From assembly GCA_947492525.1 (NCBI GenBank), contig CANLNQ010000016.1:99314-163313 (forward strand): DNA of 64,000 bases, in the 5' to 3' direction. A program made the translations under genes and the position numbers. Shown piece after piece: positions 37,021 through 45,354 of the stretch. Every line of letters starts with the position of its first letter. Within the stretch, counting starts at the first letter, position 1. The stretch is from an uncultured Granulosicoccus sp. (GTDB lineage: Bacteria; Pseudomonadota; Gammaproteobacteria; Granulosicoccales; Granulosicoccaceae). The notes under the pieces are model-generated. The model ran no database searches. It was not told the origin of the DNA and saw only the letters and a program-made list of their open reading frames with translations.

Positions 37021-38280
37021 TCAGTCGCTTGACTGTGGTACGTCGATGAAGACGACGTTCATGGGAACCAGCTCCGTAGCCACACGCTCTTCCGCCAGTG
37101 CACCGGTGGCAAGGTCGATGCGATGGAAACCCGGTGAGTCGTCATTGATGCCGACCCACAGATGGTTGTCCGGACCCTGTGTCAGTGTCGTGATGTCCAC
37201 GTTCTCGAGTCCGGGGAGGATTTCGGCAGACAGTTCACCGCTTGCAGGATTGAAAGTACGCAGCGTTGTCACGGTGAAATCGGCGTAGGTGAGCAGATAT
37301 CCCAGATCGGCATTGATGATTTCCATATCCACGAAAAAGCCTTCGTTTTCCGCGTCTGTTCCATCGTCCAGTATCAGGGATGTCTCGTAGCTGCCGGGGT
37401 CGATCGATTGCACACCACCGCTGTGAAAGTCGTCTGTGATGTTCTCGTTTTCGAAGTAGTTACCACGACCCACCACATAGATCAGACCGGTTTCCTCATT
37501 GTACTGCAGCGCAGACGGGTTGGTAACGTCCAGCTCGATACCCAGCAGACCATCGCTCCCCATGCCGGTATCGATCTCGGTGTTGGTGATGGTATTGATT
37601 ACCGCGATATAGGCGCTCTTGTCCGGAATCTGTGAACCCGACTCCAGTCGTTGCAGGCGCTCGAGTAGAACGAACAGCTTGTCATCGACGATGATCGCCT
37701 CGGTCATGTCGGGCAAGTCGGTGTCATAGGCGCTCAGATCGATCTCTTCGAGTTTGAACTCTTCCTCGGTTTCTGCGGCCGGATCGATGATCCACAGTGA
37801 ATTGCTGCTGCGGCGAGTCAGGTAGGCGCGGTTGGGGCCACTGAAGACAAGGTCGGTGGGGTTGGCGGTAATCGGCTCATCGCCCTTGACCGAGTACTGG
37901 TAGTCGACGATGGAGGTGTCTTCCGCGTCGTAGCGCGTGATCGAGTCGACCATGAACTTGCCGATCTGGTAGGGGCTGACTCCATCGGTATCCACATCGA
38001 TGTTGGAACCGGCGGCAGGGTAGCTACCCACCACGACATTGCCCTGTTCCAGCGACAGACGATCGATGCGGCCGCTGCCGTAATCGGCTGCACGAGTTGC
38101 CACGTAGGCATACTGGCCGCTCAGATCCGTGATGCCACTGTCGGTATCACCATCGTCGTCACTGTCGGAACTGCACGCGCTCAGACCGATCATGGCGCTG
38201 GCGATGAGCGAGATGCGCAGTAGTTGCCGACGATGATCGGGGCTGTTGGCAGAGGCCTTGCGGGAAGTTCTGGGTATCAT
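37021..38280 (-). CDS. Predicted beta-propeller surface lipoprotein in the cobalamin operon (BtuG-like architecture)
   Basis: The 419-residue protein has a basic N-terminus, a hydrophobic segment and the lipobox LSAC (Cys about 36). Ser follows at +2, so it lacks the Asp retention signal and should reach the outer membrane. An acidic linker (DSDDDGDTDSG) follows. The rest reads as repeated beta blades with segments such as GRIDRLSLEQGNVVVGSYP, YLTRRSSNSLWIIDP, YVVGRGNYF and GPDNHLWVGIND, a YncE-like propeller pattern. It lies three bases after btuB and before btuC. In Bacteroidetes, BtuG is a propeller lipoprotein that captures B12 for BtuB. Homology is not shown here; the shared architecture and context are the basis. 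A role replacing BtuF is the other possibility. Confidence 0.7.
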   Translation of the reverse strand: MIPRTSRKASANSPDHRRQLLRISLIASAMIGLSACSSDSDDDGDTDSGITDLSGQYAYVATRAADYGSGRIDRLSLEQGNVVVGSYPAAGSNIDVDTDGVSPYQIGKFMVDSITRYDAEDTSIVDYQYSVKGDEPITANPTDLVFSGPNRAYLTRRSSNSLWIIDPAAETEEEFKLEEIDLSAYDTDLPDMTEAIIVDDKLFVLLERLQRLESGSQIPDKSAYIAVINTITNTEIDTGMGSDGLLGIELDVTNPSALQYNEETGLIYVVGRGNYFENENITDDFHSGGVQSIDPGSYETSLILDDGTDAENEGFFVDMEIINADLGYLLTYADFTVTTLRTFNPASGELSAEILPGLENVDITTLTQGPDNHLWVGINDDSPGFHRIDLATGALAEERVATELVPMNVVFIDVPQSSD

Positions 38281-38283
38281 GAA

Positions 38284-40452
38284 TTACAGTCCTGCTTGGT
38301 TTTGGTGGGAGGTCAGGGTGCGTGTCAGGGTCAGGGACCAGGTACGCCCGGGTTTGGGAAATCCATTGAAATCCTCGATGTTGTCATCACCGAGGTTGTG
38401 AATGCCGAGGGAGGCTTGCCATCGCGAACCCTTCCAGTCGATGCCCGCGGAATGCAGCTCGCTGTCGGCAGCCGGTAGAATATTGGCCTGATCGTAGAAG
38501 CGCTTGCGCAGCACATCCAGCTCATACCAGAAGGAAAATCGCGAGGGCTGGTATTGCAGTCTTCCTGACCAGGCCAGTTGTGCCTCTCCGGGCAGAAAAC
38601 GATCGTTGAACCCGGCTGCCGGGTCGCGGTTGCGCGGTGATTGCCAGGTCAGGTTGCTGTTCAGTTGCAGTTGTGGGGTCAGATCCAGCGCGGCGCTCAA
38701 TTCCACACCAATGACGCGGGCCGCACCGGAGTTGACCGGTCCGCCGATGCCGCGTGAGTTATAGGCCGTGACAATCAGTTCATCGCGCTCGCTGGCAAAT
38801 ACCGTTGCGCCGAGCAAGCTGCGGCTGTTCCTGTATTGCAGACCCGCATCGATGTTGAACCCCTCTTCGGCTTGCAAGTCGGGGTTGCCATTGACCAGAC
38901 CGCTGGAACCATACAGCTCCGCAAAGGAAGGCTCGCGATAATAGCTGCCTGCATTGGCACTCCACGACAGGTTTCCCGGCGGACGGTAGGCCAGACCGAT
39001 CTGCAGACCGGTATCCGTCGAACTTCGACGTGCGGGCTGATCGGCAGATGACTCGGGATGTTCGCCTTCCAGCTCCGTGTGCTGCCAGCGAATCGCCGGC
39101 GTCACGGACCAGTGTTCGCTGTCGTCGAACCAGGCGTAATGCAGTGAAGCCTGCGTTCTGTCGCGATCGGCATCGAAGGCCGCGCCTGGATCCCTGGCGT
39201 CGGTGGAGTCGTAGCGTTCGTGGCGCATGTCCAGCGACAGGCCGAGAGTGCCGCTGTCTGCCAGATATTCCCAATAGGTCTTGGCGCCCACGGTATTCGA
39301 ATCGCTGTCCGTATCCTGCGCGCCCAGGCCGACCTGGCTGAGCAGATCGCGGTACTGCGCCGTGTGGCTATGCCAGTACAGATTGTGTCGGCTGTTCCAG
39401 GCACCGAGTCCATCGAGGATCTGCGACAGTTGCAGCTGGGTGCCAAGGGTGTCGTAGCTGGCGACATTGTCCGGGTTGTTGCGAAATTCCGGTACACCCA
39501 GATCACGCGCAGCAAGCTGTACCGTGAGGTCGGTACGACTGTCCGGATTCTGCTGGTAACCGGCGCGGATCAGTGCCGCGGAACGCTGGACATCGGCATT
39601 GTGGCGTTTTTCACGACCGTCATCGTTGGGGTTCAGCGGCGTTCCATTGTCGCTGATGAAACTGAAGTCATTGTCGCTCTGCCGATGGCTCAGGGACATC
39701 GCCATGTCCCAGGCACCCCGGGTGGCCTGGTGTGAAAGCTGCAGTTCACGTCGTCCCAGACTGCCGGCACCGAGCCGGATGGTGGTGGTCGGTTCGGTAC
39801 GACTGCCAAGGCTGTTCAGATTGACGGCTCCGCCGATCGAACCATGACCCAGCTGCAGCGGCGTGCTGCCGCGATAGATATCGATGGACTCGAGATTGAG
39901 CACCTCCAGCGTAGAGAGATCAACGACCGGAAAGCCACCGCTGTTGAGCAGCACGCCATCCAGATAGACATCGGTCTGTGCCCCGGTTGCAGCACGGATG
40001 GTGACACTGGAAAAACTGCCGAATCCACCAGACTGGCGGTGCTGTACACCACTTTCCCGAGCCAGCACACTTGCCAGCGACGTTGTCGTCCGCTCCAGAG
40101 TGGTTCTGTCGATATGGCTGTGACTGGCGGTGCTCTCCTCACTGATGACATCGCCGGTACGGTAGGGGACCTGCGCGATGGCCCTGATGGTGTCGAGTAT
40201 GGCATCGGGTGCTGTGTTGGCTGCAGCGTTTGCGGCCGGTGCCTTGCTGGCTGGTGTTTCGGGTACAGACTCGGAAGTCTGGGCCTGAGCAAAAGTCGCC
40301 ACCATCAACAAGCCGTACAGGCTCACAGGTGGCCAGCGCAGTAAGGGAAAGCTGCACGACGAGTCCGTTGCTTCACCACTGGCAAGCAAGTATCTGCCGC
40401 GTCGCCAGGGAGGCGCCGACGAACAGCCATTGATCGATGGACAGGAACGCAA
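38284..40452 (-). CDS. btuB: TonB-dependent vitamin B12 receptor, BtuB-like
   Basis: The 722-residue protein has a plug domain (about residues 100-220) with LASVLARESGVQHRQSGGFG, SVTIRAATGAQTDVYLDGVLL and a closing GHGSIGGAVNL, then a beta-barrel ending GRTWSLTLTRTL. The N-terminus is unusual: a hydrophobic signal segment (VSLYGLLMVATFAQA) comes only after about 45 residues, so the true start may lie further in. The last residue is Leu instead of the common aromatic. The cobalamin riboswitch upstream and BtuCD-type genes downstream identify the substrate class. Confidence 0.88.
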   Translation of the reverse strand: MRSCPSINGCSSAPPWRRGRYLLASGEATDSSCSFPLLRWPPVSLYGLLMVATFAQAQTSESVPETPASKAPAANAAANTAPDAILDTIRAIAQVPYRTGDVISEESTASHSHIDRTTLERTTTSLASVLARESGVQHRQSGGFGSFSSVTIRAATGAQTDVYLDGVLLNSGGFPVVDLSTLEVLNLESIDIYRGSTPLQLGHGSIGGAVNLNSLGSRTEPTTTIRLGAGSLGRRELQLSHQATRGAWDMAMSLSHRQSDNDFSFISDNGTPLNPNDDGREKRHNADVQRSAALIRAGYQQNPDSRTDLTVQLAARDLGVPEFRNNPDNVASYDTLGTQLQLSQILDGLGAWNSRHNLYWHSHTAQYRDLLSQVGLGAQDTDSDSNTVGAKTYWEYLADSGTLGLSLDMRHERYDSTDARDPGAAFDADRDRTQASLHYAWFDDSEHWSVTPAIRWQHTELEGEHPESSADQPARRSSTDTGLQIGLAYRPPGNLSWSANAGSYYREPSFAELYGSSGLVNGNPDLQAEEGFNIDAGLQYRNSRSLLGATVFASERDELIVTAYNSRGIGGPVNSGAARVIGVELSAALDLTPQLQLNSNLTWQSPRNRDPAAGFNDRFLPGEAQLAWSGRLQYQPSRFSFWYELDVLRKRFYDQANILPAADSELHSAGIDWKGSRWQASLGIHNLGDDNIEDFNGFPKPGRTWSLTLTRTLTSHQNQAGL

Positions 40453-40589
40453 CCCCGCGCTACCTCATGTTATACCTGTGAGGTCCGAAGGTTGGGAAGA
40501 GGAGGAGGTGATGCCAGCACCGGCTTGCGGCTGCTTGCTGTCGCTTCTCGTATTCCACCGGACACCCCGCCAGGCTGGTTGATGACGTA

Positions 40590-40755
40590 TCGCCTGGCAG
40601 GTCTCCTGGCTTGCAACGGCCCGGTTCCGGTCATGCCAGAGGGCGGAGGATTCACTCCCTTCCCGGGTATTGAGAAAACCCAGTGGGCACACAGTGAATG
40701 ACGTTGCTTACAGTTGCGGGGGCAGCCGAGGTCTTGCACCTCGTTCCCTTTTCAT
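40590..40755 (-). ncRNA. Cobalamin riboswitch controlling btuB
   Basis: Read on the minus strand, the segment contains the conserved cobalamin-aptamer blocks in order: a 5-prime AAGGGAAC and GGTGC region, CCCCCGCAACTGTAAGC (complement of 40706-40722), the GCCCACTGG block, CCGGGAAGG, and the closing AGCCAGGAGACCTGCC (complement of 40596-40611). It ends about 140 bases before the btuB start, leaving room for an expression platform. B12 binding should repress the operon. Confidence 0.93.
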
Positions 40756-40890
40756 CTTTATCAGAACCTTGCGATGGGCAGAGCATACACCACTTGGGGG
40801 TTACGCAGAGCGTTACCGTGGCGCTGAGAGGCATGTTTCGTGATTGAAACAGGGTTGGCGACCAACGCCTGTGGAATTGCCCGAGTGTTG

Positions 40891-41880
40891 ATGAACAAGA
40901 ACAAGCGAGTGCTGGTTACCGGGGCCGATGGATTCATCGGTTCGCACTTGACAGAAATGCTGCTGCGCGAAGGATACACGGTGAGGGCGCTCGTGCAGTA
41001 CAACTCACTGGGGTCCTGGGGGTGGCTGGATGACGCTGCCAGGTCCGATGCGCTGGAGATCGTCAGCGGCGACATTCGGGATGCGCACTTCTGCCAACAG
41101 TTGACGCGGGAGATCGACGTGATCTTCCATCTGGCTGCCCTCATTGCCATTCCCTATTCGTATGTAGCGCCAGCCAGTTACCTCGACACGAATGCCAATG
41201 GCACGCTCAATCTGTGTCAGGCGGCACTGGACAATCAGGTCGAGCGTTTCATCCATACATCGACCAGTGAAGTCTACGGCTCGGCGCGCCAGGTCCCGAT
41301 CAGTGAATCTCATCCCCTGCAGGCGCAATCGCCATACAGCGCCTCCAAGATTGCTGCGGATGCGATGGCCATGAGCTACCACTGTGCCTTCGAGTTGCCG
41401 TTGAGCATCGCCAGACCCTTCAATACTTACGGGCCGCGTCAATCGGCCCGCGCCGTGATCCCTGCCATCATCTGCCAGATTGCCTCGGGCAGGCAGCAAA
41501 TCGAGCTCGGCGATCTGTCACCGACCCGCGACTTCAATTATGTGGAGGATACCTGCCGAGGCTTTCTGGCTCTGGCCAGATGCCCGGAGGCCATCGGAGA
41601 AACGGTGAACATCGGTTCGAATACGGAAATTTCCATCAAGGACACCTTGTTCCTGATCCGCGAGTTGATGGGCAGCGACACCGTTTTCGTGACCGATGAA
41701 CAGAGATTGCGGCCCAAGGCCTCCGAGGTGACGCGGCTGGTCTGTGACAATTCCAGAATGGTCGGGCTGACCGGCCATGAGCCGCGGGTCGCCATCCGCG
41801 AGGGCCTGCAGCGCACCATCGACTGGTTGTGTGAGCCGCAGAACCTGAAGCGCTATCACGCCGAACTCTACAATGTTTGA
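40891..41880 (+). CDS. legB: NAD-dependent sugar 4,6-dehydratase LegB
   Basis: The 329-residue SDR enzyme has the Rossmann motif GADGFIG (about residues 11-17), the catalytic Tyr149-x-x-x-Lys153 in SPYSASK, and TSTSEVYG. Segments QYNSLGSWGWL, IAIPYSYVAP, RPFNTYGPRQSARAVIP and GDLSPTRDFNYVEDTCRGF match LegB specifically, the first enzyme of the legionaminic acid pathway acting on an NDP-GlcNAc. ATG 40891 gives the family N-terminus; GTG 40840 would add 17 poorly matching residues. The gene is divergent from the btuB riboswitch and heads the nonulosonate cluster. Confidence 0.9.
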   Translation: MNKNKRVLVTGADGFIGSHLTEMLLREGYTVRALVQYNSLGSWGWLDDAARSDALEIVSGDIRDAHFCQQLTREIDVIFHLAALIAIPYSYVAPASYLDTNANGTLNLCQAALDNQVERFIHTSTSEVYGSARQVPISESHPLQAQSPYSASKIAADAMAMSYHCAFELPLSIARPFNTYGPRQSARAVIPAIICQIASGRQQIELGDLSPTRDFNYVEDTCRGFLALARCPEAIGETVNIGSNTEISIKDTLFLIRELMGSDTVFVTDEQRLRPKASEVTRLVCDNSRMVGLTGHEPRVAIREGLQRTIDWLCEPQNLKRYHAELYNV

Positions 41881-41910
41881 GTGTCTGCCCGCTGATGCTC
41901 GCGTACGCTC

Positions 41911-43086
41911 ATGAGTACGGCGCGTCGTGTATGTGTGATCACGGGGGGACGAGCCGACTACGGTCTGCTGCGCGGATTGCTGGACGAACTGCAAGTGCAG
42001 GACGGGCTGGAGTTGCAATTGATAGCAAGCGGCACGCATCTGTCGCAGGCACATGGTCTGACCGTCGATGCCATTCGCGCGGATGGCTATCGGGTTGATC
42101 GGGTGGTTGACATGCTGCTGGCTTCGGATTCCACGGTGGCCATCAGCAAGTCGATGGGACTGGGCCTGATCGGCTTTGCAGAGGCTCTGGATAGCTTGCG
42201 TCCGCACATGGTGGTTGTGCTGGGTGACCGATACGAGATCTGGGCGGCGGCTGCGGCGTGTCTGATACAACGCATCCCACTGGCGCATATCCATGGCGGG
42301 GAGGTCACTTCGGGTGCCTTTGACGAGGCCATTCGCCACTCGATCAGCAAGATGGCTCACTATCATTTCACCGCGGCGGAACGCTATCGTCAGCGCGTCA
42401 TTCAACTGGGTGAGCAGCCCGAACGCGTATTCAATGTCGGTAGTCTCGGTGTCGGCGTCATCAGGCAGATCGACTATCTGACGCAAGCGCAGTTGTGCAG
42501 AGATATCGGCTTGAGATTCAGAAGCAGGAACCTGCTGGTCACCTTTCATCCGGTAACGCTCGACCCGGAGGCCGGGCTCTCGCACTGTGAGGCCTTGTTG
42601 TCAGCCTTGGCTGAATGTCGGGACACGCAGATCATCTTCACCCAGGCCAATGCCGACTCGATGGGCAGTCAGTTCAATCGGCTCATTGACGAATTCGTTG
42701 AAGCGCATCCGGAGAACAGTGTCTCGTTCAAATACATGGGACAGCTGCGTTATCTGTCCACCATGAAACTGGTGGATGCGGTCGTCGGGAATTCGTCCAG
42801 TGGCGTGATTGAAGCCCCCGTTCTGGGAACACCGAGTGTCAACATCGGTGAACGTCAGGCGGGTCGGATCCGGGCGCCTTCGGTGATCGACTGTGAGCCA
42901 GACAGGGACGCCATTCAGGCAGCCATTGAATCAGCCTGTGAAACCGGTCGAACAGCGCAGGCTGATCTCGACCGGCTTCCATTCGGTAATGGCCAGACGG
43001 CAGGGCTCATTGCAAGCCTTCTGAAAACGCTGCCTCTGGATGATCTGCTGATGAAACAATTCCATGATATCGAGAGGATGCCGTGA
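41911..43086 (+). CDS. legG: Hydrolysing UDP/GDP-N-acetyl sugar 2-epimerase, NeuC/LegG type
   Basis: The 391-residue protein belongs to the hydrolysing 2-epimerase family. It has an early ITGGRADYGLLRGLL, VVVLGDRYEIWAAAAA, PLAHIHGGEVTSGAFDEAIRHSISKMAH and a late VVGNSSSGVIEAP. It would release the 2-epimerised hexosamine used by the synthase next door. It overlaps the synthase gene by 4 bases. LegG acts on a GDP- or UDP-linked diacetamido sugar and NeuC on UDP-GlcNAc; the legB context favours LegG. Confidence 0.9.
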   Translation: MSTARRVCVITGGRADYGLLRGLLDELQVQDGLELQLIASGTHLSQAHGLTVDAIRADGYRVDRVVDMLLASDSTVAISKSMGLGLIGFAEALDSLRPHMVVVLGDRYEIWAAAAACLIQRIPLAHIHGGEVTSGAFDEAIRHSISKMAHYHFTAAERYRQRVIQLGEQPERVFNVGSLGVGVIRQIDYLTQAQLCRDIGLRFRSRNLLVTFHPVTLDPEAGLSHCEALLSALAECRDTQIIFTQANADSMGSQFNRLIDEFVEAHPENSVSFKYMGQLRYLSTMKLVDAVVGNSSSGVIEAPVLGTPSVNIGERQAGRIRAPSVIDCEPDRDAIQAAIESACETGRTAQADLDRLPFGNGQTAGLIASLLKTLPLDDLLMKQFHDIERMP

Positions 43087-44171
43087 AGATCATTGCTGAA
43101 GCCGGTGTCAATCACAATGGTGATCTTGCTCGTGCCATTGCTCTGGTTGATGCGGCCCGCGAGGCCGGTGCGCATGCGGTCAAGTTCCAGACATTCAAGG
43201 CAGACATGCTGGCAACCTCTGCTGCTGACAAGGCTGCGTATCAGAAGGCGGCCACGGAAGGCGAAGAATCCCAGCTGGCCATGATCCGCAAGCTGGAACT
43301 GTCGGAGGCGAGTTTTCGCACGGTAGCCGAGCATTGCCAGGCGACCGGCATCGAGTTTCTGTCGACAGCCTTTGATGGGGATAGCCTGGCGTTCCTGCAT
43401 GAACAGATCGGACTGAAGACATTCAAGATCGCGTCGGGGGAATTGACCAATATGCCACTGTTGCTGGCGCACGCCAGAGTGGCCGACCATCTGATCGTCT
43501 CCACCGGTATGGCCACACTGGCGGAAACAGAAGCGGCTCTGGGTGTCATCGCCCTTGGCATGGAACAAGGGGCAGCGGCTTCGGGCCGTCCTGACCGCAA
43601 ACAGTTCGATGCTGCCTTCTCCCGAGCGATGCAGAGCGGGGTGCTACAGTCTCGAGTGACGCTGTTGCATTGTACAACCGAGTATCCGGCACCATTGGAT
43701 GAGATCAATCTTCGGGCCATGGCCACGATGCGAGATGCCTTTGGATTGGCGGTGGGCTACTCGGATCATACGGCTGGCATAACGGTTCCGGTGGTCGCGG
43801 CTGCATTGGGAGCCTGTGTCATAGAAAAGCACTTCACGCTGGACAAGACCCTGCCGGGACCGGATCACGCGATGTCACTGAATCCGGCAGAACTGACATC
43901 CATGGTCACCGCCATTGCAGACATTCTGGCGGCGATGGGAGACGGGCGCAAACAACCGGGGGTGGTGGAAAGTCGAAACATTGAATTGGTACGCAAAAGT
44001 CTGGTTGCCAACTGTGACATCCAGGCCGGAGAGCGGTTTACGGAACACAACTTGAGTATGAAGAGACCTGGTAGCGGATTATCGCCGGAAGAGTACTGGT
44101 CGTTGCTGGGTCGCACCAGCGACCGCAATTACCGCAAGGACGAATTGATTCAGGAACCTTTACCGAAATGA
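43083..44171 (+). CDS. legI: Nonulosonic acid synthase, NeuB/LegI type
   Basis: The 362-residue protein has the NeuB TIM barrel with EAGVNHNGDLARAIALVD at the N-terminus, AVKFQTFKADML, FKIASGELTNMPLL, TGMATLAETEAAL, the CTTEYPAP active-site strand and VGYSDHTAGI. A C-terminal SAF domain reads RKSLVANCDIQAGERF. It condenses phosphoenolpyruvate with a hexosamine product of the epimerase. ATG overlap with the epimerase and a clustered legB point to legionaminic rather than sialic acid. Confidence 0.93.
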   Translation: MKIIAEAGVNHNGDLARAIALVDAAREAGAHAVKFQTFKADMLATSAADKAAYQKAATEGEESQLAMIRKLELSEASFRTVAEHCQATGIEFLSTAFDGDSLAFLHEQIGLKTFKIASGELTNMPLLLAHARVADHLIVSTGMATLAETEAALGVIALGMEQGAAASGRPDRKQFDAAFSRAMQSGVLQSRVTLLHCTTEYPAPLDEINLRAMATMRDAFGLAVGYSDHTAGITVPVVAAALGACVIEKHFTLDKTLPGPDHAMSLNPAELTSMVTAIADILAAMGDGRKQPGVVESRNIELVRKSLVANCDIQAGERFTEHNLSMKRPGSGLSPEEYWSLLGRTSDRNYRKDELIQEPLPK

Positions 44172-44216
44172 AAACCGGGCGACATCAATGGTCCGTTCTG
44201 GTGAACGAACGGAGGT

Positions 44217-45269
44217 ATGAAAACGATGTATGACTGGCAGAAAGTCAGATTGCCGGTAACGGCTGACATGCAGGCGGCGATCGAGATGCTGGATCGTGAG
44301 GCCGTGCGTATTGTACTGGTTGTCGACGATCTCGGTCGTCTGATGGGTACGATCACCGATGGTGACATCCGGCGCGCATTGCTCAAGCGCCAGGGCACCG
44401 AGACGCCGGTGTTGCAGATCATGAATGATTCGCCGGAGACCGTCGGAACCGACGCCAGTCGGGGTGAGATCTTCCTGAAGATGAAGCGCAAGAAACTGTT
44501 GCACATGCCCGTTGTCGATCGGTCCATGCGGATCGTCGACATGAAGATGCTGCAGGAGCAGATGTTCGAACCCCGACATGCCAACCCGGTTCTGTTGATG
44601 GCAGGCGGTTTCGGCAAACGCCTGCGACCCTTGACGGATAGCGTGCCCAAGCCACTGCTGCCGATGGGGGACAAGCCGATTCTGGAAGTCATCCTGGAGC
44701 GCTGCGTGGAAGCCGGCTTCTGCAATTTCGTTGTGTCGACACACTACAAGGCGGAGATGCTCAGAGAGCATTTCCGGGACGGTTCCGACTGGGGCGTCAA
44801 TATCCAGTATGCACATGAGTCCGAACCCCTGGGTACGGCTGGGGCCATCGGCCTGATGCCGGGAAACCTGCCTGATCTGCCTATCATCGTCATCAATGGC
44901 GATCTCATCACGTCGGTGGATCTGGATGCACTATTGAGCTTTCACAACGAGCAGGGCGCCCTGGCGACCGTGTGCGTCAAGGAATATGATTACCAGGTAC
45001 CGTTCGGCGTGGTGGAGTCGAATGGAACCCGCATTGCATCGATCACGGAGAAGCCGGTATTCAAGTATTTTGTCAGTGCCGGCATGTACGTGCTGGAGCC
45101 GCAGGCGATAGAGGCCATCCGCGGACGGGGTTATCTTGATATGCCGGATTTTCTGCAAGAGTGCATCGACGGACCGAAAGGGGTCAGCATGTTCCCGATC
45201 CATGAACAATGGCGAGACATCGGTCGAATGGATGACTATCAGGACGCCTTGCAGATGACAGGTACCTGA
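44217..45269 (+). CDS. ptmE: CBS-domain nucleotidyltransferase, PtmE-like (glucosamine-1-phosphate guanylyltransferase type)
   Basis: The 350-residue protein has two CBS domains (about residues 1-120, including VVDDLGRLMGTITDGDIRRALL) followed by an NTP-transferase domain. The latter starts MAGGFGKRLRPLTDSVPKPLLP and holds INGDLITSVDLDALL and a C-terminal MDDYQDAL. The same two-part arrangement is found in Campylobacter PtmE, which makes GDP-GlcNAc precursors for legionaminic acid. It lies 45 bases after legI. The nucleotide is inferred from that comparison. Confidence 0.87.
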   Translation: MKTMYDWQKVRLPVTADMQAAIEMLDREAVRIVLVVDDLGRLMGTITDGDIRRALLKRQGTETPVLQIMNDSPETVGTDASRGEIFLKMKRKKLLHMPVVDRSMRIVDMKMLQEQMFEPRHANPVLLMAGGFGKRLRPLTDSVPKPLLPMGDKPILEVILERCVEAGFCNFVVSTHYKAEMLREHFRDGSDWGVNIQYAHESEPLGTAGAIGLMPGNLPDLPIIVINGDLITSVDLDALLSFHNEQGALATVCVKEYDYQVPFGVVESNGTRIASITEKPVFKYFVSAGMYVLEPQAIEAIRGRGYLDMPDFLQECIDGPKGVSMFPIHEQWRDIGRMDDYQDALQMTGT

Positions 45270-45332
45270 TACACAGGTTTCGCCCGGCCGGCGATCTCTC
45301 GTCGCCGGCTTGGCCAACCTGAAATCAAGTGC

Positions 45333-45354
45333 AAAGGCGGCTCAGGCCGCCTTT
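45333..45354. terminator. Terminator-like hairpin between ptmE and the Maf gene
   Basis: AAAGGCGGC (45333-45341) pairs with GCCGCCTTT (45346-45354) over a 4-base loop and is followed on the plus strand by GACGTTTT. It overlaps the stop codon of the convergent Maf-type gene. A second, GC-rich stem (GCCGGCGA 45287-45294 with TCGCCGGC 45302-45309) lies just before it. Either could separate the two convergent transcripts. Confidence 0.6.

Noticed and set aside
40465..40739. Short open frames over the cobalamin riboswitch
   Set aside because: The conserved aptamer blocks explain this sequence; the frames have no ribosome binding site or protein pattern.
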